64,000 nucleotides of DNA from Ctenosaura bakeri (Eukaryota > Chordata > Lepidosauria > Squamata > Iguanidae), in assembly GCA_948474755.1 (NCBI GenBank), contig CAOLHI010002151.1, positions 223,665 through 287,664 of the forward strand. Direction: 5' to 3'. A model generated the notes under the pieces. The model saw nothing but the letters and a program-made list of their open reading frames with translations. It was not told the origin of the DNA and made no database searches. Each line of letters opens with the position of its first letter. Positions within the stretch are counted from its first letter, which is position 1. Positions 21,660-32,319 of the stretch are shown piece after piece. The position numbers and the translations under genes are program-made.

Positions 21660-22160
21660 CAGGAGTTTTAACAAGGCATAAATAAGAAAACCCCATCAAG
21701 TAAGGGTTCTAAATGGCTCATCCTCCAAGCTCACAAATCGGTGACTCATTTCCTGGTCACCCCTCCATTTGCATGGACTTCTTCAATTGCTCCCATCTTA
21801 AAAGGAAGTTGAGTTATCCATGTGTCAATCAAGCTCAGAAAATCCGCACTGCTCTCATCGTCAAGGTGTTCTGCCTCTTTGGTGGAGATACCATTCTTGC
21901 AAGAGTTGTGATACGTAGGAGGAGTCCCAGGTCAGCTTGATACAATAACAGTGGATGAGGAAGCAACGGCGGTCTGGGATGTTACAATCCCACAATCCCA
22001 GAACGCCATTCACTGGCAGATCTCCACAGGAGATGACAACGTGAGTCAGGCCTTGCAACGGTCTCTGAGGGAGGCGAGCCTTGGAATGATACAGCATTGC
22101 CCATGGAATCAGGGTGGATAAAACCATCCCATAATTCCACACTGGCTGGAGTGGTTTTAT
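21660..22160. other. Unassigned interval
   Basis: Only a local inverted word pair is seen (TGGGATGTTACAATCCCA near 21976). No gene recognised. Confidence 0.3.
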
Positions 22161-22163
22161 TAG

Positions 22164-23270
22164 TAAGGCTGGTAAAATGTGGGCTGGACAGGGCTACTGT
22201 TAGTTGGATTTGTAACTGGTTGACCGACCGAACCCAAAGCGTGATCACGAATGGCTGCTTTTCATCCTGGAGAGAAGTGACTAGTGGGGTGCCACAGGGT
22301 TCTGTCCTGGGCCCAGTGCTGTTCAACATTTTTATCAATGACTTGGATGAAGGAATAGAGGGCATGCTCATCAAATTTTCAGATGACACCAAATTGGGAG
22401 GAGTTGCTAATACGCCTGAGGACAGGATCAAAATTCAAAATGACCTGGACAGATTGGTGAGCTGGGCCAAGGCGAACAAAATGAAATTCAACAGAGAGAA
22501 GTGTAAGGTCCTACACTTAGGTAGAAAAAATGGAATACAGAAATATAGGATGGGGGACACGTGACTGGATAGCAGTACGTGTGAAAGGGATCTCGGAGTC
22601 TTCATAGACCACAAGCTGAACATGAGTCAGCAGTGTGATGCGGCAGCCAAGAAAGCCAATGCAATTCTCGGCTGCATCAATAGGAATATGGTGTCTAGAT
22701 CGAGGGAGGTACTGGTACCCCTCTACTCTGCTTTGGTTAGACCTCATCTTGAATACTGTGTCCAGTTCTGGGCACCCCAATTCAAGAAGGACATGGTCAA
22801 GCTGGAGCAAGTCCAGAGGAGGGCAATCAAAATGGCGAGAGGCCTGGAAGCCATGCCCTATGAGGATAGACTTAGAGAGCTGGGTATGTTTAGTCTGCAG
22901 AAGAGAAGGCTAAGAGGGGACATGATACCCATGTTTAAATATTTGAAGGGATGCCATGTAGGGGAAGGAGAGGGCTTGTTTTCTGCTGCTCCAGAGACCA
23001 GGACGAGGAGCAATAGATTCAAGCTGCAGGAAAGGAGATTCCACCTGAACCTCAGGAAGGACTTCCTGACAGTCAGGGCTGTCCGGCAGTGGAATCTGCT
23101 GCCTCAGAGTGTAGTGGAGTCTCCTTCCTTGGAGGTTTTTAAGCAGAGGCTGGATGGCCATCTGTCCGGAGTGCTTTGAGGGTGTTCCTGCATGGCAGGG
23201 GGTTGGACTGGATGGCCCCTGGGGTCTCTTCCAACTCTACATTTCTATGATTCTATGATTCTATGATTAA
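22164..23270 (+). mobile_element. CR1 LINE, 5'-truncated, one nonsense codon
   Basis: One reading frame covers about 22164-23179. It encodes the reverse transcriptase palm motif [20 protein letters not shown] (22275-22340), the catalytic region [10 protein letters not shown] (22374-22403; Asp-Asp kept, Ser where sister copies have Ala), and the CR1 C-terminus ending [17 protein letters not shown] at 22562-22564 replaces the TGG of the copy at 37.2 kb. The tail ends TTCTATGATTCTATGATT. The endonuclease and N-terminal polymerase are missing. About seven differences over some 228 bases versus 63775-64000, so it is fairly young. Confidence 0.92.
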
Positions 23271-23309
23271 TGTTGCTAGAGTCCCAAGGTGAGAGGTGAT
23301 GTCTGTCAA

Positions 23310-23511
23310 GGCCATTTCTGTCCTACCCTGTTATGGTGCTATTATTCTACTTTCAACCTCCTATGGAATACAGGGGTTTGCAGCTTAGGGAGGGGCATTT
23401 AGAATTCTCAGCCAGAGAGCTCTTTGGCCTCAGTAAACTACAAACGCCAGAATTCCACAGGATGTTGAAAGTAGAATAACAGCACTATAACAGGGTAGGG
23501 TGGAAATGGCC
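23310..23511. mobile_element. Family A palindromic MITE, long-centre subtype
   Basis: Termini GGCCATTTCTGTCCTACCC and GGGTAGGGTGGAAATGGCC. Arms with CTACTTTCAACCTCCTATGG and GGATGTTGAAAGTAGAAT. The centre has TTCTCAGCCAGAGAGCTC. The flanking trinucleotides CAA and ATA do not match. Confidence 0.85.
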
Positions 23512-23514
23512 ATA

Positions 23515-24075
23515 CAGTCCAGTTCCACACGTGAAAGGTTGCATAAACTGCATCAGTCTGGCAGGATATAGGAAGGATCATTTATTGAGGGCATGTTACT
23601 TAAGACTCCACCTCCTCAAAAGCCTGGGGAAAGCAATCACGAGACACTTTTTGATTATGAGAAATCATGGTGTCACAGGATGGCCTAGATCTTTTTGGCA
23701 ACCCTCACCAGAGTAGACCCACTGAACAGATCTTTTACAAATTCACTGTAATGGGCAGCTAATGGTGTGCCGTACAGTTCTGCTGATTCCTTTTAATGAA
23801 TATTAAGTGCTTTTAACTCTATATATCAAGTGGATTTACATCTGCAGGAATTAGAAGTGTGCAGTTGCATAACATTCGTATCCAGTAGACAGCTGCTGTT
23901 AATGTTACAGTGTTATCTAGGACAGCCAGCAAAGGGCCCAATACGAATAGTGCAGAATGTCTGGTGTGCATTGGTATGCAATGCACATCAGAGCACAATG
24001 CACACTGATGTGTACCATGCACTGGTATGTATCATGCGCTGATGCTGGTGTCCCATTACACATCTTTGCAGTTCA
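23515..24075. other. Unassigned interval with TGCAC-rich patch
   Basis: No gene recognised. Between 23960 and 24040 the words ATGCAC/GTGCAT recur irregularly. A similar patch lies near 14935-15000. Confidence 0.35.
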
Positions 24076-24080
24076 ATAAT

Positions 24081-24318
24081 GGAGCCTTGGTGGCGCAGTG
24101 GTTAAATGCCAGTACTGCAAGCCACAAGGTTGTGAGTTCAATCCTGCTGGGCTCCAAGGTTGACTCAGCCTTCCATCCTTCCGCAGGTCGGTAAAATGAG
24201 TACCCAGCTTGTTGGGGGCATGTATAGATATGTATCGAAATACATGCTATTTGTAAGTTGTTCGCTGCCTCGATCCATATGGAGAGGCGGGATACAAATA
24301 AATAATTAAAAAAAAATA
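24081..24318 (+). mobile_element. tRNA-derived SINE, nearly complete
   Basis: The head TTGGTGGCGCAGTGGTTAAA and GGTTGTGAGTTCAATCCTGC are A-box and B-box-like. The body contains GGTTGACTCAGCCTTCCATC and CAGGTCGGTAAAATGAGTAC. The end is GAGGCGGGATACAAATAAAT and an A-rich tail. Flanking ATAAT words could be a short target duplication. The end matches the fragment at 7524-7638. Confidence 0.85.
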
Positions 24319-24319
24319 A

Positions 24320-24740
24320 CGGACTTTCTTACCATTTCTGCTACATAGCTAGGTATCCTCAAAGTTACATAATGTAAGAAGCCATATCGGATTCCAGCGC
24401 CTGTTTTTTTTTTTTTTAAATGAACTTTAGCTTTTTTAAAAAATTATTTTAAATTTTTAATTATTTTAAAACTCTTTTAAAATGTTTTGGGAAGTGTGTA
24501 TGGCCCCTGGAATGTCCTTGTTGTATGTGTTTAGTCTGTATCAAATGGTCGCTTCTGAGCTGGTGGAGTGCTTATGAGATGCTCTACAGAAATATTTGTT
24601 GTTCCCTAGTGAATTTTCTGTGTGCCCCGTGGCTCCTCCTTGAAGAAATAGCTCTATGTGAGCGTGATTCACTGGGATCAACCTGCTAAGGCGTGCTACT
24701 GCCAATATTCAAAGATCCCTTATATGTAAGCATTTTGGTG
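24320..24740. other. Unassigned AT-rich interval
   Basis: T-rich and A-rich runs at 24402-24480 and no recognisable gene or repeat. Confidence 0.3.
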
Positions 24741-24744
24741 ATAT

Positions 24745-25425
24745 AGTTGGAGAATGGCACACAAAAAGGACCTTGGGATTATTGTTGATCATAAGTTAAG
24801 CAGGAACCAGCATTGTGCTGCTGCAGCCAAGAAAGTGGATGCTATTTTAGCCTGTGTTAAGACAAGCATAGTTTTCAAGTTGAAGGAAGTAATAATTCCA
24901 CTATTTTCTACACTATTTTCTGCACCTCAGCTGGAGTACTCTGTTCAGTTCTGGATGCCAACAGTTGGAGCAGAGTCAGAGAGGGACAACAAATATGGTG
25001 AGAAGTATGGAGAACAAAACAAATGAGAAAAACTTGAAGGAGCAGGACATGTTCAGCTTGGTGAAGAGAAGACTGGGGGGTGGTACTCTTTAAATACCTC
25101 AAGGGTTGCCAGAGAGAAGAAGGGGGAGGCCTGTTCTCTGCTGCCCCAGAGACTAGGACCAGGTTTAATGGCTTTAAGTTACAAGAGAGTAGATTCTGAT
25201 TGAGCAATAGAAGTAGATTTTTGTCCTCAAGAGAGATTTGGCAATGAAACCAATTGTCTATAGAGATGGTGGGGTCTTCTTTTCTGGACATCTTCAAAAA
25301 GGGGATGGACAGCTCCCTGCTGGTGATGCTCTAGCTGGAGATTCTGCATTGACCAGGGGTCGGACGCAATGGTCCACAAAGTCCCTTCCAACTCTGTGAT
25401 TCTATAATTCTCTTCTACAATTCTA
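24745..25425 (+). mobile_element. CR1 LINE fragment, older lineage
   Basis: The frame from 24754 encodes KDLGIIVDHKLSRNQHCAAA, DAILACVKTSIVFKLKEVII and APQLEYSVQFW, the segment downstream of the reverse transcriptase in CR1. Later sequence (CTGCTGCCCCAGAGACTAGG, AAGTCCCTTCCAACTCTGTG) is the CR1 end. Several frameshifts and deletions. More diverged than the copy at 22 kb. Confidence 0.85.
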
Positions 25426-25429
25426 TGAA

Positions 25430-26265
25430 TCCTGTTGTTATTTGTTATCAAGTGAGCTTCATCTTATGGAGATTCTATAAATGAGAGACCTTCAGGAGCC
25501 CTGGTTATCAACAGGTCTTGCTTAAGTCAATCCATCTGTGATGTGGTATCCTCCTTTTCCACTTACCTTCAACTTTACAATAATTATCTTCCCCCCCCAA
25601 TTAATCTCTTTGCCTCTCGGTGTGTTCAAACCTCACTTTAGTCATTTTGACTTCTAACAAGAGTTCAGGCTCAATATATTTTTGGATCCATTTATTGCCT
25701 GTCCTTTTTCATACTCCACAGTATCTGCCCCACAGTTCAAATGAGTTGACTCTTTTCTTAGATTTCTTCATTGGCCACTTTTTACCACCGTACAGGAAGC
25801 CCCTGCCTTTTGACACCCTGTTATCTGATTACTCTCTCTTTTCAAATTAAGGACAAGTTCCATGAATTAGATGGGGGTTCCACTCTTTCATCAGTTCCTC
25901 TTGCTTACGGAGGCTCACTTGGAACCACTCGCTTGCATGTGCTGCTTGCAAAGTGAGCTGAGTGGTGGTGGGGGGAGTGCTAAGCTGGCTGAGAGACTTT
26001 GCAAGTGGCATGTGGGGTGGTTGTTCCCAAGTGAGCCTCTGCAAGTCCTTCCTACTCCCTACAGTACAGTACATGGTTTCTATTTTTCAACCAATTCTGT
26101 TTTCTGACACTGTTGTGGTCCCTGACACATCAGATAAGTGGGGGAAAGCCTTCATACAGAAATTGGAAATACTATGGCATACACAGTTGTGACTTTTGTA
26201 TTCAAGCATTTATCTTCACACTTGAGACGCCCATCTAGTTCCTTCATAGTTGCCTTTTCAAGTTC
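25430..26265. other. Unassigned interval
   Basis: Short frames on both strands without recognisable domains. No repeat family named. Confidence 0.3.
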
Positions 26266-26267
26266 TA

Positions 26268-26469
26268 GGCCATTTCCACACTACACTGTTATTGTACTAT
26301 TATTCCACTCCCAACTTCCTATGGAATCCTGGGGTTCGCAGTTTAAGGAAGGGCACTTAGAATTCTCAGTCAGGGAGCTCTTTGGCTTCAGGAAACGACA
26401 AACCCCAGAATTCCACAGGATGTTGAAAGTAGGATAATAGAACTGTAACAATGTAATGCAGAAATGGTC
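26268..26469. mobile_element. Family A palindromic MITE, long-centre subtype
   Basis: Termini GGCCATTTCCACACTACAC and GCAGAAATGGTC. The target duplication is CTA (26265-26267 and 26470-26472). The centre has TTCTCAGTCAGGGAGCTC. Confidence 0.88.
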
Positions 26470-26519
26470 CTAGTTTTCTTCTGATTTCTTGGTTACTGAC
26501 TGAACCCAAGTATAGAAAT

Positions 26520-27463
26520 TAGGGATGGGCCAACCGAATCCTCAAATCCTTGAATCCTGGGTAAGGATTCGAGATTCTGAATCCAAATCCCTGTGCCAAA
26601 ATAGGCAAACCGAATCTATCGAACTCGTCAACTGAATAGATTGTTGGAGACTGGGACTCCTGAAAACCAGGAAGACTGGAATGCCTGAAAACCTGGAAGG
26701 CCAGGACATATGAAAAGCTGGGAAACTGGGATGCCTAAAAACCTGGGAGAATATACATACAAAGGAAGATAGTAAGTAGGTGAGGTTTTCCCTTGTAGTA
26801 ATAATAGCCTTTGCTAACAATTTCAGAAATTACATCTAGGGTTGTGTTCTAAGATATTTAAATTGAACATTTAATTTTGAAGTTCAGAACTTGACTGGAA
26901 GCTACAGGCTTGAGATTTCAAGGACAGCTGAAGCATTCCTTTGCAGAGCTCCCTTGCAAAGCTCTTTCAGACACAATTCCGGGGTTTGGAGTTTTACCAG
27001 GCATCACAGCCTTCTCTGCCAAAGTGTGCTGGTGCATCATCTGACTCCAAGCCCCAGGATGCCATAAGGAGCTATGCAAAGAAAATCCAGTTTTGACCTG
27101 GATTAGCTCTCTACTGTAGTATGTGGCCCTGTTTACACAGGCAGGAAAAAGTGGGATTAATCCACATTTTCCTGCCTGTGTACAAAGGGCCTTTATGACA
27201 TTTTCAGTCTGGGGAGATCCTGAGGCAAAACTATGACAACTGTCCTGGCCAGATTTCTTCAGAGGGAGGTTTGCCTTTGCCTAGACTTTTGCTAAGGCTG
27301 AGAGAGTGTGTCTTGCTCAAGGTTATCCTTCTTTCCCTTGCGTTTTAAACCCTTTTTAAAAAAAAGGATTCCAAAGATTCGAGATTCGTGAGATTCATGG
27401 ATTCCCAGAACCTTCCAGGGATTCCGATCAGGATTTGGAAATTCTGGATTCGTCCCATCCCTA
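26520..27463. mobile_element. Non-autonomous hAT transposon with perfect 8-bp TSD
   Basis: The left end TAGGGATGGGCCAACCGAAT and right end ATTCGTCCCATCCCTA are inverted. The flanks are ATAGAAAT on both sides (26512-26519 and 27464-27471), an exact 8-bp target duplication as expected for hAT. Subterminal regions repeat GATTCGAGATTC-like words in both orientations. The interior holds a small palindromic element at 27125-27191 and an antisense SINE scrap at 27193-27290. No transposase ORF, so it must have been mobilised in trans. Confidence 0.9.
27125..27191. mobile_element. 67-bp palindrome inside the hAT element
   Basis: GGCCCTGTTTACACAGGCAG at the left pairs with CTGCCTGTGTACAAAGGGCC at the right, around GTGGGATTAATCCAC. 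The flanking TGT and TTT are a possible imperfect 3-bp duplication. It is either a tiny MITE or a captured hairpin. Confidence 0.65.
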
Positions 27464-27474
27464 ATAGAAATCTT

Positions 27475-28365
27475 TAACTGTTTCAATGTCTCTGTAATCC
27501 AACATAAAGTTATTATAGGGAAAAAAACACACCTTTCACCACAGTTTCCAGAACCCCACAGCCAGTTATGGGAAAAGTCATAGGAAAAAAAAAGCATTGT
27601 CTACACTCAGTCTGAGAAATGGGGAGAGAGAAAAGTTCCTTCTCTTTTACCTTAAATTTCATAAAACCTGAAAAAGGAAGTCCAATACTTCTGGAGGTTT
27701 CAAAGGTTCTCCATCCCTGCTCTAGCACACTTTTTCTTAAGCATATCTTTCTGATGTGGGGACCAGGATTTGTTTTATTTCTGTTATCAACAGAATCATA
27801 TTTGAAGACGTAGCCGTGTTTAGTCTGTATCAGTATAGGAATCTTGTAACACCTTTGAGCCTAACTGAAAGAAAAGAATTGAAAAATTGGTAGCAAAAGC
27901 TTTCGTAGATTCAGCTGATGAAGTATATTGGATTGACAAAAGATTACGCTACAAACCTTTTCAGTCTCTCCCCCAAAGCTCAAAGATCCCTTTGGATCAT
28001 GTTTATCAAATTGGAGGCCAGTTTTCAAGTTATGCGGAAGCCTTCTCCAGGCAAAGTTATACTAAAAATTTATGGCAAAAAAATAATAATAGCATAAGGT
28101 TGGTCTTAACAAATTTGAAATAAAAATAACAGTGTACAAAGGACAGTACCAGCAAGAGTGCAAAAGACATTTTTTTAAAAAGAAAAGGCAGGAATGAGAT
28201 GTCGACCTAGTAAAGTCCAGAGTTCATTAGATCAAAGCAACAGAAAAAAGGGATTTGCTATGTTACCTGACTCACAAATTATCTGTATTATCAGGCTGTG
28301 TGTGTATTCTGTCTGAGTATTAAGAAGGGGTCAGGAGTTGTAAAAAAATATAAATAAATTGCATG
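27475..28365. other. Mostly unassigned; one ancient repeat fragment
   Basis: At 27811-27935 the words GTAGCCGTGTTTAGTCTGTA, AGCAAAAGCTTTCGTAGATT and CAGCTGATGAAGTATAT form a dispersed repeat block that I associate with reptile genomes but cannot name. Related wording occurs at 41110-41250. The rest is unassigned. Confidence 0.4.
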
Positions 28366-28369
28366 CAGA

Positions 28370-29135
28370 TAGGGGTGGGGGAGGTTATCAAGGGCTGTAT
28401 TTTGCAGAGGCTGGGAATTTTACTGCTGTTGCTGGATGGTATGTGGGTGCAAAATCAGCCTTCCAGCTGCATGTGGCTTCTTTCATGGGTGTGTACTTTG
28501 TGGGGAGGATTGTCTTTGTTCACCGTGTAATTGTGCTTATGCATGATGTGAGCTTGGTGGGGTGGATTATCTGAAGGTGCATTGGAAAAATATGGACAAT
28601 GGCTGCTTGTGTGATGAAAAGGGGGTTATCTCTTGGGACGTCATGCATTGTTTGGTGTCGACCTTGTTGGTGGGATGTCCTTGCAAGAGAAGGAAGGGAG
28701 AAAGAATTGGAAGGAAGGAACGTCCAAGAAGGACAATGATTCGGGAAAAACTAAGATTTCATGTCATTTCATGTCATAGGAAGTTGCCCATCTTGGTCAG
28801 TTTTCTCTTGGTCAGCTTTGTCCATACCAGGGGTATACAAATGTATATATATGGGGGAAGCCAATAAGCCAATTTTTGCCCCCACTGGGCCACACTGGCA
28901 TGCTGAATGTAACTGGAAGTGAGATCACATTTCTTCCAGATTCAATTTTGGCCAATTTTTTGGCCTTTTTTCCCTTTGAGAGGCTATGGAGGGACTTGGG
29001 AGGTAGCGAGTAAACCAGCTGTGTTTTTCCAATGATTTTGAGCTGTTTTGTGGGCTTTGGCATGTAAAAGCTGGAAAAAATCTAGGGGTTTTGGGAGGGC
29101 TTCAGGGACTCAATGGTTTTAAGGTACTGGAAGAT
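28370..29135. other. Unassigned interval
   Basis: A 101-codon frame at 28562-28867 and shorter ones lack recognisable motifs. Nothing else identified. Confidence 0.3.
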
Positions 29136-29140
29136 AGATT

Positions 29141-29465
29141 TCATAGAATCATAGAATCATAGAGTTGGAAGAGACCCCAGGGGCCATCCAGTCCAACCCC
29201 CTGCCATTCAGGAACACCCTCAAAGCACTCCCAACAGATGACCATCCAGCCTCTGCTTAAAAACCTCCAAAGAAGGAGACTCCACCACACTCCATTGAGG
29301 CAGCAGATTCCACTGCCGGACAGCTCTGACCGTCAGGAAGTTCTTCCTGAGGTTCAAGTAGAATCTCCTTTCCTGCAGCTTGAATACATTGTTCCTTGTC
29401 CTAGTCTCTGGAGTGGTAGAGAACAAGGCTGCACCCTCCTTAACATGACATCCCTTCTTAGATGA
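29141..29465 (-). mobile_element. CR1 LINE 3' end, antisense
   Basis: The plus strand begins TCATAGAATCATAGAATCAT, then GGCCATCCAGTCCAACCCCC. The minus strand encodes [20 protein letters not shown] and [13 protein letters not shown] with a one-residue insertion (QWSVV). 5' truncated. Confidence 0.9.
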
Positions 29466-29469
29466 ACCT

Positions 29470-29562
29470 TAGAATTCAATTGAATTCTGCACTCCTGCAC
29501 TGAACAAGGAGTTGGACTCGAGGGCCTCTGGGGCCCCTTCCAGCCCTGTGATTCTACAGCTG
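29470..29562 (+). mobile_element. CR1-like 3' terminus
   Basis: CACTGAACAAGGAGTTGGAC, CTCTGGGGCCCCTTCCAGCC and TGTGATTCTAC form the sense-strand CR1 tail of another subfamily, lying head-on against the antisense copy before it. Confidence 0.7.
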
Positions 29563-29734
29563 TACTTTCTGGCCACAAGGACCACTTTGCCTGGTCTACA
29601 CTGAAAGTCATGCCACTTTTCAGATGCCGTAGGGCTGCAAATCCCAGAATTCTTTTCCATGGCTTATATTGATCTCAGGCCATTCAGATTTGAAAGCTTA
29701 CAATATGCGGAGAGGGGTATGATTTCCACCCGCA

Positions 29735-29885
29735 GTCTACAGTGTCAGGTAGAAGCTTCCCATGTTTTTGGACAAGCATCTTTTAGCATCTGTATCTGGA
29801 GAGGCCAGGGATTGAATCTGGGACCTTCTGCAGATAAAACGGGAGTTGGAGCTGTAGCTTGCTCAGACCTAAAGCCTGGATTGTG
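29735..29885 (+). mobile_element. Degenerate tRNA-derived SINE fragment
   Basis: AGGGATTGAATCTGGGACCT followed by TCTGCAGATAAAACGGG is a B-box-like region often seen in old amniote SINEs. The boundaries are uncertain. Confidence 0.4.
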
Positions 29886-30372
29886 AGCAAAGGGTTTCTC
29901 TTGACTGATGCTCTGCTCCTAAGAATGAAGGGGGATGGAATAAGAATAAATGTGACTTAGAGAGTTGCCAGTAGAGTGATTCGCAGCTTCTGGTCTTCTA
30001 GGTGTTTTGGACTTCAGGAACCCAAAGCCCTTTTCAGCATAGCCAAAGAGCAGGAATTCTGGGAATTGAAGACTAAATCATCTGCAGAAGCAAAACCTGA
30101 GAACCAATGGCCTCCCCAAGTGAGGAAAGGTGAGGAAAGATCTGAGTTTGATAAGAGGAAGCTTAGAGATGAAGAGGGGAAGGAGCACCCATGAGAGCCA
30201 AGCCTGTGGGTGCACCTACAGAGATCAGCCAAAAACCAAGGACAAAGAGAACAACATCTGCATAAAATTTGCAGATGTTGATTTCTAAGTATAGATACAA
30301 CTCTAGAAAGAATGATGCAAATTTAGAAAAAAGTGTATCTAAATAGAAATGCAATACAATTCACCAGAGTGT

Positions 30373-30481
30373 TGGAAACAGAGTTTGGAAAAGTTATTTT
30401 TTTTGGACTACAACTGTAGTCATGCTGGTTGGGGTTGGGGGAATGCTAGATATTGAAGTCCAATAAAATAACTTTTCCAAT
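30373..30481. mobile_element. Palindromic MITE (TTGGAAAAGTTATTTT family)
   Basis: TTTGGAAAAGTTATTTTTTT at the left and AAATAACTTTTCCAA at the right are inverted. TGGACTACAAC pairs with TTGAAGTCCA. Same family as 16131-16252 and 39506-39637. Confidence 0.7.
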
Positions 30482-30617
30482 CTCTATCAAGAAGGCTGTC
30501 ACCTAATGACCTTTGTGCCAGCTCAGTCTGCTGTTCAGGGAGCAAATGTCAATAGGTCGATTTCCATAGTATCTGCTGTCCTACTATGTAGTTCCTGATC
30601 TCAGACTGCATGTCTTA

Positions 30618-30812
30618 GAATTCATAGAGTTGGAAGAGACCCCAGGGGCCATCCAGTCCAACCCCCTGCCATGCAGGAACACCCATGAAAGCACTCCCAA
30701 CAGATGGCCATCCAGTTTCTGCATAAAAACCCCCAAAGAAGGAGACTCCACCACACTCTAAAGCAGTATATTCCACTACCAGACAGCTCTGACCATCATG
30801 ATGGAAGTTCTT
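30618..30812 (-). mobile_element. CR1 LINE 3' end, antisense
   Basis: TTCATAGAGTTGGAAGAGAC, CATCCAGTCCAACCCCCTGC, GATGGCCATCCAGTTTCTGC and GGAGACTCCACCACACTC are the reversed terminal CR1 blocks. It stops after GGAAGTTCTTC. Confidence 0.9.
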
Positions 30813-30814
30813 CT

Positions 30815-31970
30815 TGCTCTTGTTGTGATATGGGCTGTCCTCATTAAAATAGGATGTATGAATGCCATAGCTGACTCTATTCCCATCTTTTGCGGCTGAG
30901 ATATAACCATGAAGGTCATGTTGATTTGGTGAGTAAGAGAGAGACCTGCTGGGGACTAGCTAATACGTCCACTGACCCAGTGTCCTGTTTCCAAGGGTCA
31001 TCAGCTAGATGGGATCTAGGAAGCTCACAAGGAGGAAAGCTGGATTTTCGAATCAGAACCCTGTTGTGACTTTAGGCTGTCATGCAAGCCGTTGCACTTA
31101 TTTAGAAGCTGCACAAGGTTGCTGTCTTCTTCAGGGTCATTCAAGCATTGCTATCCTGGCAGAAACTGTTGGGCAACCAGAAGCCCTGTCTAGGAAGTTT
31201 TGTAAGTGATATCCTCAGTCGTAGGTAGGGCATTAGAACATCTTTTGCACAATGGAGGACTGGATAGCTGTCCTGCATGTTGCAAAATTGATTGTGCAAC
31301 TGCGACATCCAACAACTCCAGTGTAGCTACATGGGCATAATCTTGTACTATGCAACTAGCATGTGTATGTGTGTGTGTGTATAGTCTTTATTTATGGTCC
31401 AAAGACCCAACCATCAACAAGTAGGAGCTTGGACCTGGAATGCAGGGGTGGTGGTGGTGAATAGCTCACTCCTTCTGTACCTTGATTGTCAGTGACATTT
31501 GTGGTGATATAGCACAGCAAACCATTCTCTGCAAAAACACCCCTTAGCCTTGCCATGTACGAACAAGCCTGCTAGAGTGTGACCATCTCCATTCACATGT
31601 GTTCTTGCAGATTGGTCCAGTATTGGTGCTACCTTGCTGGGACAAAGCAAATGTCCATGGACCCTGTTTCCAAAAGTGATCAGCTGGATATTTCTTTGAA
31701 GTCTACAAGCAGGAAGGCTGGAGAGTAATGATCTGTCCATTTTGCTGATCCCCAGCAAGTAGTCATGATAGGTAGGATGCTACTGACCATGGTGTTTCCG
31801 TATCATCATCATAGCTTAGAGCATGCTGGTAAGGTGAAGTTGGGAATGCTAACCCCTCCCCACTATAAAAAGGAACTTTCTGAAGTTCAATGTGTTGAAC
31901 AACTACTGACAGAACTTTCTTGTATGGTTGTCTATACTCTGTTCTAAAATGAAATATTCTCCAGCATTTC
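30815..31970. other. Unassigned interval with short (TG)n
   Basis: A TG run at about 31361-31380. No coding or repeat homology recognised. Confidence 0.3.
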
Positions 31971-31974
31971 AGAG

Positions 31975-32315
31975 ATGAAAAGTGGAATGTGTGTGACCAA
32001 GCAACATTGGAATGTGGTCAAGAGGACAAATGTTATTAACGAGGAGGAACACAAGCTAGGAGAGGCTGCAGCAGCTGGCTTTTGCCTGAGCCTACTGGGA
32101 AGGGCAAGATTCTGCCTCTCCTATCCTCTCACCCTGCTGAATTAAAGCAGTACAAACTACTCCTGCCCTTCAACGTCAATCAACAGCAACCGAATTAAGC
32201 TGAGGATAAAAGATGAAAGTGGGAGGAGGAGTGGGAAACTTGGACATTTCAAAAGCAGCTGAAAAAGTGGGACAACAAAGGAATAGTCAGGACTGTCCCT
32301 GACAAATTGGGAATT
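31975..32315 (+). repeat. U1 dispersed repeat, longest copy
   Basis: The best-preserved member: CACAAGCTAGGAGAGGCTGC, AGCTGGCTTTTGCCTGAGCC, AGTACAAACTACTCCTGCCC, AGCAGCTGAAAAAGTGGGAC and a right end CTGTCCCTGACAAATTGGGA. There is no ORF, pol III box pair or poly(A) tail that would place it in a class. Confidence 0.65.
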
Positions 32316-32319
32316 GTAC

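Noticed and set aside
24081..24160. Functional tRNA gene
   Set aside because: A-box and B-box-like elements are present, but there is no cloverleaf I can complete. The sequence continues into a SINE body and tail.
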